Source of the DNA: Castor canadensis
Lineage: Eukaryota; Chordata; Mammalia; Rodentia; Castoridae
Length of the DNA: 64,000 bases
NCBI RefSeq assembly: GCF_047511655.1
Contig: NC_133390.1
Span: forward strand, 123,050,083 to 123,114,082
Direction: 5' to 3'
Shown: positions 1 through 12,500 of the stretch, piece after piece
How the letters are laid out: the number at the start of each line of letters is the position of its first letter
Position numbering within the stretch: position 1 is the stretch's first letter
Notes under the pieces: model-generated
The model's database searches: none
Told to the model about the DNA's origin: nothing
What the model saw: the letters and a program-made list of their open reading frames with translations, nothing else
Translations under genes and position numbers: made by a program

Positions 1-344
1 CATGTAATATGTAATATTGACAAAGTTTTAGAGAAACAAACATTTACATTGTTGGATATGACTATAAATCAATACACTATTATGAAAAGAGTTTGTGAAC
101 ATTTAAAAATTAATAAATTTCATAAAAATGGCTACTTATTACCTAGTTAACATAAGGAAATGATCAGTGATGTGCAATAAAATATACATAAGGATATTCA
201 AGACAGCATCATATATAAGATATTACAAACAGTTTAAATGTTAAGAGTCTGCTTGCTTAAATAAATTATGGGATAGCTGTAGGAATTTGCACTCATAGTA
301 AGTGCATTGATTGGTATGAAAGACAGGTCATAGTAGCATATTGT

Positions 345-577
345 TTTCATTCAGGACTTGGCAAACTACAGCCTAATGGTCAATCTGGTGTGCTGCCTAT
401 CTCTGTAAATAAAGTTTTATTGGAACACAGATATGCTCACTTACATCTATAGTCATATGGATGGCTGCTTTCATGCTACACTGGTACAACTGAATAGTCC
501 CAACAAAGACCATATGGCCCACAAAGCCTAAAATACTTACTGTATGATTCTTTACTGAAAAAATTTCCTGACTTATG
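345..577 (+). mobile_element. Ancient hAT-type MER DNA transposon fossil
   Basis: The block runs from GGCAAACTACAGCC through TAAAGTTTTATTGGAACACAG to GGCCCACAAAGCC and a T/A-rich 3' arm. This is the word order of a widespread non-autonomous mammalian hAT element. It is recognised from memory; the exact family name is uncertain. It is heavily mutated and non-coding. Confidence 0.55.
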
Positions 578-1914
578 GTTTAATTACATTAATTTAAAAT
601 TTTAAAATGCAGGGAGAGCTTACTAAAATTAACTTCATTCCATAAATTTATGAACACTTGCATGTATCCAGTTCTGATTATAAGCTGTCTATTTCAGTGT
701 GACTGATACATATTCAGCCCTTATTTTTATGGAGCTTATGGTATGAGAAATGGTTATTGAGTAAAAATTAAATTTATGATGAATGCTATGGGGAAATTTT
801 AATAGCAGTTATTTGTAAGTGTTGGTAATACTTATGACTTAAATTTTTTTCTCAGTTTTCTTAGAGGTGTTTTTTACTCTTATTAGTTTTTTCCCACTGG
901 AAAAGTAATGAAGACAAAGTAGAAAACTAGATATTTATTTGCTTTATCAGAAATTTAAAACATCTTTTTGTATTGTTGTTGTTAATTTACAGAATTGTTA
1001 GTTTATAGAATTTACAAAACTAGACTTAAAAGCATTTTAAAAAATATTTATTGAATGTCTTTTACTTAGTCAACAGAGTAAGACATGCTATAGAGACAGA
1101 ATAGACATCTGAGATTGTTTTTTTAAGTATCTTACTGTCAGGTTGATAAGAGACAAACCAGGCATATAAAGTAGAATTATATAACATAAAACAATTTATA
1201 ATAAAATACCTAGATGTTAGTTTAGGAAAATGAAATCCAGTAAATTCTGATTTAGTCAGGTAGAACCTGGTATACTGTTCTGAGTAGTATGGTGTATAGT
1301 GAGTATCACCTGGACCTTAGGGTATTTCTAATGATTAGGGTTAAATATAGGGATGCTGGGAAAACATTTCAGATTGTGGATTGAGTATTGGCATAGAGGA
1401 GAGTGGGCATAATTTCTCTTGTCTAACAAGCAGGAGATTAACCTTAGGAGGCCAAAGACTTTTTATACAAATAGAATTGAAAGAATATTAATTTTGCAAC
1501 AGAAGACAAATTGGTAACTTTTCTTTCTAAATTTTGGGTTTCTGCATTGTTTTAAAACTAGAAGTTGTTGTTCATTAACAGAGACAGGCTACAGTGTTTG
1601 TTTGCCAGAGCTAAAAGGCCACCCCTGTCTCAGATGCTGTAGCATAACTCCTGGCATTTATGAAAAGTATTAGGCTGCTCTATAAGAATGAGCATTAACT
1701 GTAAGGTAGTACCATACAGTACAGAGATAGCATAGCTGTAACAGGGTCTCTCTTCATTTTATATGTGTCCTTAAGTGTGTATTGTTCTTTATCTTCTAGA
1801 GAAATCAATTTGTTAGGTTTGTCAGATTTTTAAATCAAACATTTTATCTTAAGTCTCCATAGTTAAAGAAAATCCTCTTCAATCTAAGAATGGCTAAACA
1901 GTTAAGCATCAACT

Positions 1915-2310
1915 TATAGTAGATATCCCTTACTCATGGTTTCAGTCTCTGAGGTTTCAATTACCAGCAGTTAACCACCATCTAAAAATGGAAAATTCTA
2001 GAGATAAAAAGTTCATGTTTTAAATTGTGCACTGTGGTGAGTAGCATGATGAAACCTGTTTTGTCCTACCTAGGACATGAATCATTTCTGTGTCCAGTTA
2101 TCCATGCTGTGTAAGCTGTTTGCCTATTAATCTTTTAGTAGCCCCCTTAATTATCAGGTAAACTGTCATAATATCACAGTGCTTGTGTTCAAGTAACCCT
2201 TTTAATAATGGCCCCAAAGTATAAGAATAGTGATACAAAGAAGGTACCAGGGCATAATATTTGAAAGAACAGATTAACTTTGGTATTGCATACCGATTCT
2301 GCAGGACATT
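1915..2310 (+). mobile_element. Tigger-like (pogo superfamily) DNA transposon 5' fragment
   Basis: The start resembles the Tigger 5' end (CATGGTTTCAG, then TTACCAGCAGTTAACC). It continues through the non-coding leader to GCTTGTGTTCAAGTAACCC and then an ATG (about 2209) opening with MAPKYKNSD, as Tigger-family transposases do. The frame stops after about 18 codons, so this is a dead fragment. It is diverged, as expected of an old mammalian insertion. Confidence 0.6.
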
Positions 2311-3261
2311 GTAGGAGAAAACATAGTATTTACAGAGTTTGATACTATCTGTAGTTTTAGGCATCCATTTGGGGTCTTGGGACTTATTCCTTGTAAGTAA
2401 GGGGAGGACTACTATGTTCTCTTAATTTAATGGCAGTTCATTCTATTTACATAATCTGAAAGTTACCCTTCTCATGCTGCTTTTGTCCCTCCTGGTCAAT
2501 ACCAGCAGTCTTAATCTTCTTTCTAATATCCATCCATATCTTTTCCTTTAAAATGCATAAATGATAATTTGTTTACATTAATTTTTCATCTCTTTGATTC
2601 TTCACCATAACATTCACTTTTAGTGAAGAGCAAATTTAACTCTTAATTTATGTTATTAGATGTCTTTCCGTCATTTTAACAATCTCTATGTACGAAGCTT
2701 AAGAAAATCTGATGATTTGAGTAACATAGACTTATCAGGGCATATCGTTGTACAAGATTTCCAGGTCATCACTCAAAACAGTTTAAATTTCTCTTTACTT
2801 TGTGAACTTCACCATATGTTTATTACAAAGAATTTCCCTGGTTCAGTCCTGTATTCACACCTCCATAGTGTGTCGTTGCTGAAGAGCTATGTCTGCATAG
2901 AATTGAAGTGATGGGTAGAATCTTTGGATACCATTTTTTCCAACATCCTTTATATAAAAGATTGGCAATTGACTAGCCTTTATGTAAAACCATGGATTAA
3001 TATAATGCATATGATTAGAAATCATTCCTGTAATAACATATTATCTCACGTTTAGTTGCCTTTTTTAAGCCTATGGGATCTTTGAATTTTTTACGTTGTG
3101 ATTTTATGTCCATTCTGACTGACTTTAAATAGCTCTTTACTGTGATGGAATGCCATGCTACTGTCACTAATAATGTTACTGAATTGGTAAGAACAGTTTT
3201 ATTCCAAGTCAGTACAAATTAATGTAGTCATAGCTGCTTACTTTTCTCATCACCCACACAA

Positions 3262-5745
3262 ACTGGACTAGACCTGAATAGACCTATAACACAAAATGAA
3301 ATTGAAGCAGCAATCAAGAGTCTCCCCAAAAAGAAAAGTCCAGAACCTGATGGATTCTCTGCTGAATTCTATCAGACCTTTAAAGAAGAACTGATACCAA
3401 CCCTCCTTAAACTGTTCCATGAAATAGAAAGGGAAGGAAAACTGCCAAACACATTTTATGAAGCCAGTATTACACTTATCCCTAAACCAGGCAAAGACAC
3501 CTCCAAAAAGGAGAACTATAGGCCAATCTCCTTAATGAACACTGATGCAAAAATCCTCAACAAAATAATGGCAAACCGCATTCAGCAACACATCAAAAAG
3601 ATTATTCACCACGACCAAGTAGGCTTCATCCCAGGGATGCAGGGGTGGTTCAACATACGAAAATCAATAAACGTAATAAACCACATTAACAGAAGCAAAG
3701 ACAAAAACCACTTGATCATCTCAATAGATGCAGAAAAAGCCTTTGATAAGATCCAACATCATTTCATGATAAAAGCTCTAAGAAAACAAGGAATGGAAGG
3801 AAAGTTCCTCAACATTATAAATGCTATATATGACAAACCTACAGCCAGCATTATACTTAACGGAGAAAAATTAAAACCATTCCCTCTAAAATCAGGAACC
3901 AGACAAGGATGCCCACTATCTCCACTCCTATTCAACATAGTACTGGAATTCCTAGCCAGACCAATTAGGCAAGAAGAAGGAATAAAAGGAATACAAATAG
4001 GTAAAGAAACTGTCAAAATATCCCTATTTGCAGACGACATGATCCTATACCTTAAAGACCCAAAAAACTCTACTCAGAAGCTTCTAGACATCATCAACAG
4101 CTATAGCAAGGTAGCAGGATATAAAATCAACATAGAAAAATCATTAGCATTTCTATACACTAACAATGAGCAAATGGAAAAAGAATGTATGAAAACAATT
4201 CCATTTACAATAGCCTCAAACAAAATCAAATACCTAGGTGTAAACCTAACAAAAGATGTGAAAGACCTCTACAAGGAAAACTATATACTTCTGAAGAAAG
4301 AGATTGAGGAAGACTATAGAAAGTGGAGAGATCTCCCATGCTCATGGATTGGTAGAATCAACATAGTAAAAATGTCGATACTCCCCAAAGTAATCTACAT
4401 GTTTAATGCAATTCTCATCAAAATTCCAATGACATTCATTAAAGAGATTGAAAAATCTACTGTTAAATTTATATGGAAACACAAGAGGCCACGAATAGCC
4501 AAGGCAATACTCAGTCAAAAGAACAATGCAGGAGGTATCACAATACCTGACTTCAAACTATATTACAAAGCAATAACAATAAAAACAGCATGGTACTGGC
4601 ACAAAAACAGACATGAAGACCAGTGGAACAGAATAGAGGATCCAGATATGAAGCCACACAACTATAAGCAACTTATCTTTGACAAAGGAGGTAAAAATAT
4701 ATGATGGAGAAATAGCAGCCTCTTCAACAAAAACTGCTGGGAAAACTGGTTAGCAGTCTGCGAAAAACTGAAACTAGATCCATGTATATCACCCTATAGC
4801 AAGATTAACTCAAAATGGATCAAGGATCTTAATATCAGACCCCAAACTCTTAAGTTGATACAGGAAAGAGTAGGAAATATTCTGGAGTTAGTAGGTATAG
4901 GTAAGAACTTTCTCAATGAAACCCCAGCAGCACAGCAACTAAGAGATAGCATAGATAAATGGGACATCATAAAACTAAAAAGCTTCTGTTCATCAAAAGA
5001 AATGGTCTATAAACTGAAGAGAACACCCACAGAGTGGAAGATATTTGCCAACTATACATCAGACAAAGGACTGATAACCAGAATATATAGGGAACTTAAA
5101 AAACTAAATTCTCCCAAAACTAATGAACCAATAAAGAAATGGGCATGTGAACTAAACAGAACTTTCTCAAAAGAAGAAATTCAAATGGCCAGAAAACACA
5201 TGAAAAAATGCTCACCATCTCTAGCAATAAAGGAAATGCAAATTAAAACCACACTAAGATTCCACCTCACCCCTGTTAGAATAGCCATCATCAGCAACAC
5301 CACCAACAACAGGTGTTGGCGAGGATGCGGGGAAAAAGGAACCCTCTTACACTGTTGGTGGGAATGTAGACTAGTACAACCACTCTGGAAAAAAATTTGG
5401 AGGCTACTTAGAAAGCTGGACATCGATCTACCATTTGATCCAGCAATACCACTCTTGGGGATATACCCAAAAGACTGTTACTGCAGAGGCACCTGCACAT
5501 CCATGTTTATTGCGGCACTATTCACAATAGCCAAGTTATGGAAACAGCCAAGATGCCCCAGCACTGACGAATGGATTAAGAAAATGTGGTATCTATACAC
5601 AATGGAATTTTATGCAGCCATGAAGAAGAACGAAATGTTATCATTCGCTGGTAAATGGATGGAATTGGAGAACATCATTCTGAGTGAGGTTAGCCTGGCT
5701 CAAAAGACCAAAAATCGTATGTTCTCCCTCATATGTGGACATTAG
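3262..5745 (+). pseudogene. L1 ORF2p fragment (reverse transcriptase to C-terminus), one in-frame stop
   Basis: ORF2p supplies the endonuclease and reverse transcriptase for L1 retrotransposition. The retained part is a single frame from CAAACTGGACTAGACC to a TAG at 5743-5745. It is broken only by a TGA at 4702-4704, after residues KGGKNI. Visible motifs are the RT block [30 protein letters not shown], the catalytic FADD box (about 4027-4038) and the C-terminal cysteine motif [18 protein letters not shown]. The endonuclease domain and early RT are missing by truncation. The two halves, 3535-4704 and 4855-5745, are in the same frame. It is non-functional because the N-terminus and start are absent. 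Confidence 0.93.
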
Positions 5746-6205
5746 ATCAAGGGCAAACACAACAAGGGGATTGGACTATGAGCACATGATAAAAGCGAGA
5801 GCACACAAGGGAGGGGTGAGGATAGGTAAGACACCTAAAAAACTAGCTAGCATTTGTTGCCCTTAACGCAGAGAAACTAAAGCAGATACCTTAAAGCAAC
5901 TGAGGCCAATAGGAAAAGGGGACCAGGAACTAGAGAAAAGGTTAGATCAAGAAGAATTAACCTAGAAGGTAACACCCACGCACAGGAAATCAATGTGAGT
6001 CAATGCCCTGTATAGCTATCCTTATCTCAACCAGCAAAAACCCTTGTTCCTTCCTATTATGGCTTATACTCTCTCTACAACAAAATTAGAAATAAGGGCA
6101 AAATAGTTTCTGCTGGGTATTGGGGGGGGGAGTAGAGGGAGAAATGAACCAAGCCTTGTATGCACATATGAATAATAAAAGAAAAATGAAAAAAAAATAG
6201 AATAG
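5746..6205 (+). other. L1 3'UTR with guanine tract and polyadenylation end
   Basis: Non-coding tail after the ORF2 stop. It includes a purine-rich stretch with a run of about ten G around 6121-6130, typical of the G-rich polypurine tract of mammalian L1 3'UTRs. It ends in a CATATGAATAATAAAAG-type terminus and an A-rich tail. Confidence 0.85.
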
Positions 6206-6882
6206 TCAATACTGTATTTGGAATTTTGAAACTCATTTTAAAAGGAGTTCGTTATCGACTGAACTCTAGATTGTGTCAGTACAGAGTACAAACTTAACGT
6301 TAAGATACGCTGCATCCTTTTTATTGTTTGACATATCACACATAGACCTTTTTTTATGCTTGCCCATACATTTAAAGTTTTGGAAATTAGAATAGTTGAT
6401 CTTATTGGATATTTGAGTAAACATACTTTTTGATGTTTTAATGTGAAAAAAATCTGATCTGTTCCAAGGAAGACTTACATGTAACTGAGTTTCTAAAAGA
6501 ATTCTTTAATTTCATTAGTACGCTGTAATTTTCAGATTTATTTACTCAGTGTTTCATAGGGTAGGCATCGTATAATTTCTCCTGTGCTATCTTTTCCTTC
6601 TACATTTTTCCTGGTTAAATGTACTCAGATGATGAGATACAAATTGTCCTCAGCATTGAATTTTCATCTGTCAACGTAAGCTGTGTCAATGGTCCTCAAC
6701 CTTCATTGTGTATAAGAATTATCTGAGAATTTTTAAAAAGTTAAAACAATGATGAACAAGCCTCTCTCCACAAAGAGAGATAATGTTGGTTTTTTTCTAA
6801 GTTCCAAAGGTGATGTGCAGCCATGACTGAGAAAGGTTAGTTGAAGGTACAGCATTTCTTCTTAAAGTAATACAGAACAGGC

Positions 6883-6917
6883 TTTAGATGAAATGGATTT
6901 TACCCATTTCATCTAAA
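6883..6917. repeat. Perfect 14-bp inverted repeat (hairpin), 7-nt loop
   Basis: The left arm TTTAGATGAAATGG (6883-6896) is the exact reverse complement of the right arm CCATTTCATCTAAA (6904-6917), separated by ATTTTAC. No transposon terminus or known RNA was recognised around it. Confidence 0.85.
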
Positions 6918-7445
6918 AGTTACACAGTTCACTGTTTACAGTATACAGTTTCTATACAAACTCTTAAGTTTTGGTTGTATTTTGTTCCTGTTGTGATTGT
7001 TAGTTTTCTGATTTTTTTTTTTCCAATTTCTTGGCCTTTTCTTCCCTTACATTTGTCATGGAGGTTGATTTCGAGGTTACCTAGGTCAGTCTTTACATTC
7101 TTTTCAAATGGGCAAAGGATTCCTAGTAAGTCTTAGGAAATGATGACCCCAAGTATGCTCTTGGAAACTTAATCTTACCTTATTTTATTGTATAAATTAT
7201 ATGACTACTGCCTTTGCTGACCTCATAACACATAAGTGTCACTTTCTTCAGCAGCATATCCCTTTTCTCTGTTCATTCTTTGATTTGTCAAATTTCATAT
7301 AAAGATTCTAATCCAAATGATCAGAGATTAATTTCTGATCATTTTAAATTCCTGAGTACACAGGTTATAATGTATAGTGTATAAATTTAGTGAAGAAAAT
7401 TATTGTGATATGGAGAAAGAGTCAAATCAGCCTGTGTGTATTATT

Positions 7446-7473
7446 CTCTCTCTCTCTTTCTCTCTCTCTCTCT

Positions 7474-7509
<36 letters not shown>
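7446..7509 (+). repeat. (CT)n microsatellite
   Basis: About 64 bp of CT dinucleotide repeat with two small interruptions (TTTC and CCTT). ORFs reading through it are low-complexity artefacts. Confidence 0.97.
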
Positions 7510-7510
<1 letters not shown>

Positions 7511-7746
7511 AGCTGCTGGTTCTGTTGCTGGGCACAGAAGATAAGGAGGTACTGGTTACCTTCCCTGCAGGGAAGGAAGGACATACATGATGATACATAT
7601 ATATGCACATTTATACCCCCAAAGTGTTTATGGATTGAGTTTTAACTTTGTTCTTGTTAGTGAATACATACTATAAAATATATGCAAATACACTCAAGAA
7701 ACTTGATCACTTAAACATCTTATTTGGGTCTTAAAAAGCATGACTT

Positions 7747-7955
7747 TCCAGGTGTGGTAGTGAATGACTGTAATCCCAGCTCTTGGGAGGCAGAGGCAAG
7801 AGGATTGGAGCTTGAGGTCAGCCTAGATTGCAGAGCAAGACTCTTATCTCTTCCCCTTGGGCTGGGGAAGTAGCTCAGTGATAGGTTGCTTGCCCCATAT
7901 GCATAAGGCCGTTTGTTTGATTACTAGCACTGCAGAAAAAACAATACAAAAACAT
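7747..7955 (+). mobile_element. Composite SINE: B1-like arm plus ID-like tRNA tail
   Basis: The first part (CCAGGTGTGGTAGTGAATG, TGTAATCCCAGC, GGAGGCAGAGGCAAGAGGAT) is a B1/7SL-like monomer. The second part (GGGCTGGGGAAGTAGCTCAG...) is an ID-type tRNA-like unit with a short A-rich end. Confidence 0.85.
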
Positions 7956-9789
7956 GATTTTTTTACCAAGTTATTATAATCCTATGTATTGTCCAAATAA
8001 ATACTTAGCCCATTCTGTTATGCTGCCCTGTTGATACATACTTTTTAGACTTCTGTATGCTCAGTTTCACTAAAAAAGGCTAAGTCTAAAATACTGTTGT
8101 TAAATTGTGTGTGTTGGTGGCTTTACTAGCTAGTACTTTTCACAGTTATATATATTTGCTATATCAGTAGTTTGATACCTCATAAAAAGCTTAATGGGCA
8201 GTCAGGAAGCTTCTTGATATTTTGACTTTGAAGGAACATAGATTTTCCTGTAGTGGTTTGTATTGGGTAGTAATATAGGGTTAATTGTTATTGAAATTGA
8301 AAGTGGATTCTTCACCTTTTTCCCTCCGTACATTTTAACATGTTATTTAATGAATGAAAAATTATGCAAATTTATATTAAATAGACTTGCTAAGTATGTC
8401 TTCCCTATCTGCCACCTGATTCTTACTGAGTGTTAACATTCAGATATTTTTTCAGTGATTTGTAGTGTTCAGGAATATGCCTATGTGTACCATAATCTTC
8501 ATGTTTGCATTATCACTGATAAAGAATGAATTCCACAATGATATTTTTCATTAGTGGATAGAATATATCAAATTTCTTTTTTGTTCTAAAGGAAAAATTT
8601 CAAAGTATAAGGAAGTAGGTTGTGGTATCTGTAAACTGGTGTGGAACTAAAGTATATTATAAAGTAAAAATTGAAGCTCAGTTGCCCTCTAGGGGTTCAG
8701 TTTTAACACAGCACATGTAGAAATAATTCAGTGAGTTCTTTTGGGGGAGGGCTGTATATGATGAACAGAGTGACTCTTTTTCGTTAACTCTTAGAATGTC
8801 ACCGGTCAACATTAAAAGCTGGTTTCGAGTCATTATTACAAATTAAAACACAACCCAGTTTTTTAACTTGCAGACATTTTAATGAAATACCCTTTTTATT
8901 TATTTATTTTTGGCTTCTAAAGTCAGGGTACCTGTACCTGAATAATCCAACCATCAGCATGTTTTCAAGAAATATTTGATGAACAATCCATGATTCTTTT
9001 CTAACATCCTTTGGTCTTTTCTTGTCACATTTATAGCAGTTTTAGGTTGGCTCCCTTCCATACTCTGCTTAGAACTAACAAAAGAGCCCACTGAATTATC
9101 TTCATTATGAGTCTTCTGTATATTTTAAGATGTGATAATCATAAAAAAACTTTCTTCTTTTGGTTTTGGCAACTTTGATTGGTATCTTTGCTGATGAGAC
9201 TACTTCTTCCAGTTTAAAACAGATGAGCTAATAGTTCTCTAGTCTGCGTGGTACCCAAAATTGCATTGTCTGAGGTCCAGTTAAGTCATGATGGAATCTG
9301 TCTCTGCTATAAGGTACTCTACTTTGTTAGTGCTTATTGCAGCTAGACTCTTGTGGTTTTGGAAAAAAGAAGCATTTTCTTTTTCCATTATTAAAAATGT
9401 TAACTAAATGTTGGCTTGCATAAATGGTAAATATGGAGTTTATTTTATGTGCAGATATTTAAGTGTTTTGAATATTTGAGTACATTGCTGTATCATATGT
9501 GAAAGTTTTCATGGTTATTATATTTGAAAAGATTTGTATGTTTGTTTATACACACTCTTATTTACTTAAAAGAATTCATAAAAACTTTTTTTTTACTTTT
9601 ATAGTTACATTGAGAATTTCCATTTTTTCCTCATGATTGTTGAAAAGACTTACATTATTAAGGATTAGAATCCTTATTTTTATCATTAATTTATAATTTA
9701 TTTTTAATTTAGGTTTTATCTGTTAATTATTTTACTATCTGAAAATCCCCACTATATTTATATATATATTAAAATATTAAATTGGCTAT

Positions 9790-10010
9790 ACTATAGATCT
9801 TTGTTGTCTAGTATAGTAGCTAATAGTCACATTGGCTATTTAACTTGAAATTTAAATTAAGATTAAACAAAATTTAAAATTCAGTCTTTTAAAAGTGCTG
9901 ACCACATTTTAAATGGTCAGTAGTTGCTTGTGACTGGTGGCGCACCGCATTGTATAACACAAACATCGGTCATTTCCATCACTGCAGGAAATTCTATTGT
10001 ATAGGTACAG
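9790..10010 (+). mobile_element. hAT-type MER fossil
   Basis: It carries the features of a common mammalian non-autonomous element: GTAGCTAATAGTCACATTGG, an AT-rich centre, and GGAAATTCTATTG near the 3' end. Related pieces lie at about 26195-26400 and 26400-26690. The family name is not certain. Confidence 0.5.
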
Positions 10011-10705
10011 ATATTTGAGTTGTCTTCATCCTGTCTTAAAAAATATCTTAATACTGGTGGTTCTCTGAATAAAATGAATCAAATCACAAAAACTTTGTCT
10101 TTTATGTTTTCTTTTGTTAAGAGAATATTTTGGAAATAACTAACCAAAGCTGTTCACATACGAAGTGACTTTACTTCTGTTTATCTTGAAAATCAGCATA
10201 TATTTCTGATTATAAGCTAAGTGATTTCAAATGCTTTAATAAAAATTAAATATTTTTGAAAAATATAAATACATTTATTTTCTCTGTCTTGTGGTAGAAA
10301 CATATGGGAATTCTTTTCTTGAAAATATAGTTAAAACTTACTTTATTTTCGCATTGACCTAGCTTTCTCTTTCCCATTATTATAAATTTGGTATTGAGCT
10401 TATTTGGAAAGTTTTGAGTCTTACTCAGAGGAACCAATTATAAATAACTTTCGGTTTTATAGTTATAATTAAAGAGAAATCTTCAACTGCAGTTGCCATA
10501 TTCTCAATATTTGTTGGAATATTAAATGAGGGATATAAACATTTTAATCATGGCTGAGAGAAAAAACAAAGCTTCAGCTGTCTGCTCAAAAATGTAGCTT
10601 TATATTAACTAAAATTATGATGAGTATGTTTATATGACAAACCTATAAAGTTTGATAATCGTTTCTTACTAACTGTGATAGGTTTTTAAAATAATTTTCA
10701 TTTTC

Positions 10706-10790
10706 ATGGGCTGGAGCATAGCTAAGTGGTAGAATGCTTGTCTAGCATCTGCTAGGCTGTGGGTGCAGTCCTCAGTACCACAAAAAAATT
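10706..10790 (+). mobile_element. ID-type (tRNA-like) SINE monomer
   Basis: Begins GGGCTGGAGCATAGCTAAGTGG and ends CTCAGTACCACAAAAAAA, the ID/tRNA-Ala-like box A to box B order with an A tail. Confidence 0.8.
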
Positions 10791-11054
10791 GGTTTTTGTT
10801 CTTTTTTATACTTTCTAGCTTTTAAATGTGCTTCCACTCCTTTCATGGCTAATTATAAGATTATTTTTGCAAATAAATGAAAAATAAGTATTATATCAAT
10901 TTGTAAACTGTAGCCATCTATACAAAAACAATATGAAATACTTGGTTCGGAAGACCATATCAAAGGTTTACAAACATACTTTGAATCAGGTTTATTTATA
11001 GCACTCTCTTAATTTTTGATGAGTTTTTTTTTTTTAAGTAAATGTATTTAACTT

Positions 11055-11275
11055 TTCTTTTTTTTTTTCTTTCAGTGAAGGGGATTGAACTCAGGGCCTT
11101 TGTGCTTGGAGGCAAGCACACTACCACTTAAGCCGTGCCCCCAGTACTTCTACTTCTTAGTTTTTCAGATAAGGTCTCAGGTTAACTTTGCCCTGGCCAG
11201 CCTCAGACCGTTCTTATCTCTGCCTTCTGGCATCTGGGATTGTAGGCTTTTATCACCATGCCTGGTCTAACTGTT
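11055..11275 (-). mobile_element. Composite SINE, reverse orientation
   Basis: T-run, then GATTGAACTCAGGGCC (box B complement), then a B1-like arm ending CACCATGCCTGG. It is the same composite family as the other full-length copies, read from the opposite strand. Confidence 0.85.
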
Positions 11276-12004
11276 GTATTTTTTAATTTTTATATTCTTT
11301 GAGTTTTTTAAAAAAGGTTTTTGAGTTAAAATATAACCTATAAAGCAGTTAAGTTTTTATATATAAGTCTGAAGAGTCTAAGACTTTGAAGTGAATATTT
11401 TAGTCATAGTTTATGTGTGTCTTGATAAAAATCTTAAAAATTAATATTATGAAGACCATTAATAAGCTTGCCTCATTGTGTCTTTTTATCTCTATTCTAA
11501 TTTTGAACAGTACTGATTAATTACCCACCTCCTATCTTTTAGGTTCCAGTTTTGTGGTTTTTCTTTTTTTTACATTGTCAAAAATTCCTTATATGTTTAT
11601 GTCAGATAGCGTAGATATCATTGCCAAGTCATATTTTCTCTACCTCAGAGATTTGTACATTGCATCAGTATTTTTTGACATTGAATGTTGCTCTGGGAAA
11701 TCTGAGGTCAGCCTTATATTCATCCCTTCCCCAACTTGCAACCACTCTGCCATAGGTGACTTGATTTTTCTTTTTATTTAATTTCTTTTACCTTGAATTT
11801 GGTAACTTAACTGGAAAGTATATTGTATGAATTCTTTCTGGAACATAATGTGTCTTTTCAATTTATACATTCAATTTTTTGTGTCAGTAAAGTTTTCTTA
11901 AATTATAATTAATTTTTTTCTCTTTTTTGGAATTCTCTCTCTTAAAGATACCAGTCATCCTTGGAACTTTGAAGCAAGGATTAATACTTGATACTGTTTG
12001 CTAC

Positions 12005-12500
12005 ATAAGTAATGATCTAAAAATTTAGTGGCTTAAAACAGCATACATTTATTAATCTTAGTTTCTGTAGGTCTAGACTCTAGGAAGGACTTAGCTAGGT
12101 CCTCTTCAGTCTTTATTATTAGGCTGCAGTTAATGTGTTGGCTCCAGATCTGCAGTCTTATCTGAAGCCTGGACTGGGGAAGTATCTGCTCACTTGTTGG
12201 TTGCTGGCAGCATACATCTGCTCTTTCCCCCTTGTTGGATGAACAGTCTCTAGGTCCTTGCTGAGTGTTTTCTACAGACCAGTTTGCTTCATGAACGCCC
12301 TAAGCTGAGAAGACAAGCAAGAGTATCTGCTAACAAGACAAGTCACAGTCATAACCCAAATCATGAAAAGTGACATCTCATTCACATTACCATATTCTTT
12401 GCTTTGAAGCATATGGAGGCTTACGCAAAGGCATGGATACCAGGAGGCTGGGGATCATTGGAGGCTATGATCCTGTAGACTTTGTGCCACAGTAGTTTCC
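12005..12500 (+). mobile_element. MaLR (MLT1-type) LTR fossil
   Basis: Contains AGTGGCTTAAAACAGCATAC, TTTCTGTAGGTC, GGCTGCAG...GGCTCCAG, CATCTGCT...GATGAACAG, GTCACAGTCATAACCC and GGGGATCATTGGAGGC. This is the ordered word set of old mammalian MaLR LTRs. The exact subfamily is unknown. Confidence 0.6.

Larger units (their letters stand above)
3245..6205 (+). mobile_element. LINE-1, 5'-truncated, about 3 kb, with 3'UTR and A-rich tail
   Basis: The element begins inside ORF2, keeps reverse transcriptase and C-terminal domains, and ends with a 3'UTR containing a G-run (about 6121-6130), a terminal GAATAATAAAAG and an A-rich tail. No ORF1 or 5'UTR is present, so it is a 5'-truncated copy, the usual product of target-primed reverse transcription. 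I could not see convincing target-site duplications. The 3' 750 bp closely match the second L1 at 17958-18728, so both come from related, fairly young subfamilies. Confidence 0.95.

Noticed and set aside
2660..2911. 83-codon plus-strand ORF
   Set aside because: No domain or homology recognised, no splice context, AT-rich background; chance.
3759..4040. 93-codon minus-strand ORF inside L1
   Set aside because: Antisense shadow of the reverse transcriptase frame; no domain.
7390..7645. Three overlapping ORFs at the CT repeat
   Set aside because: Low-complexity Ser/Leu or Arg/Glu runs produced by the microsatellite.
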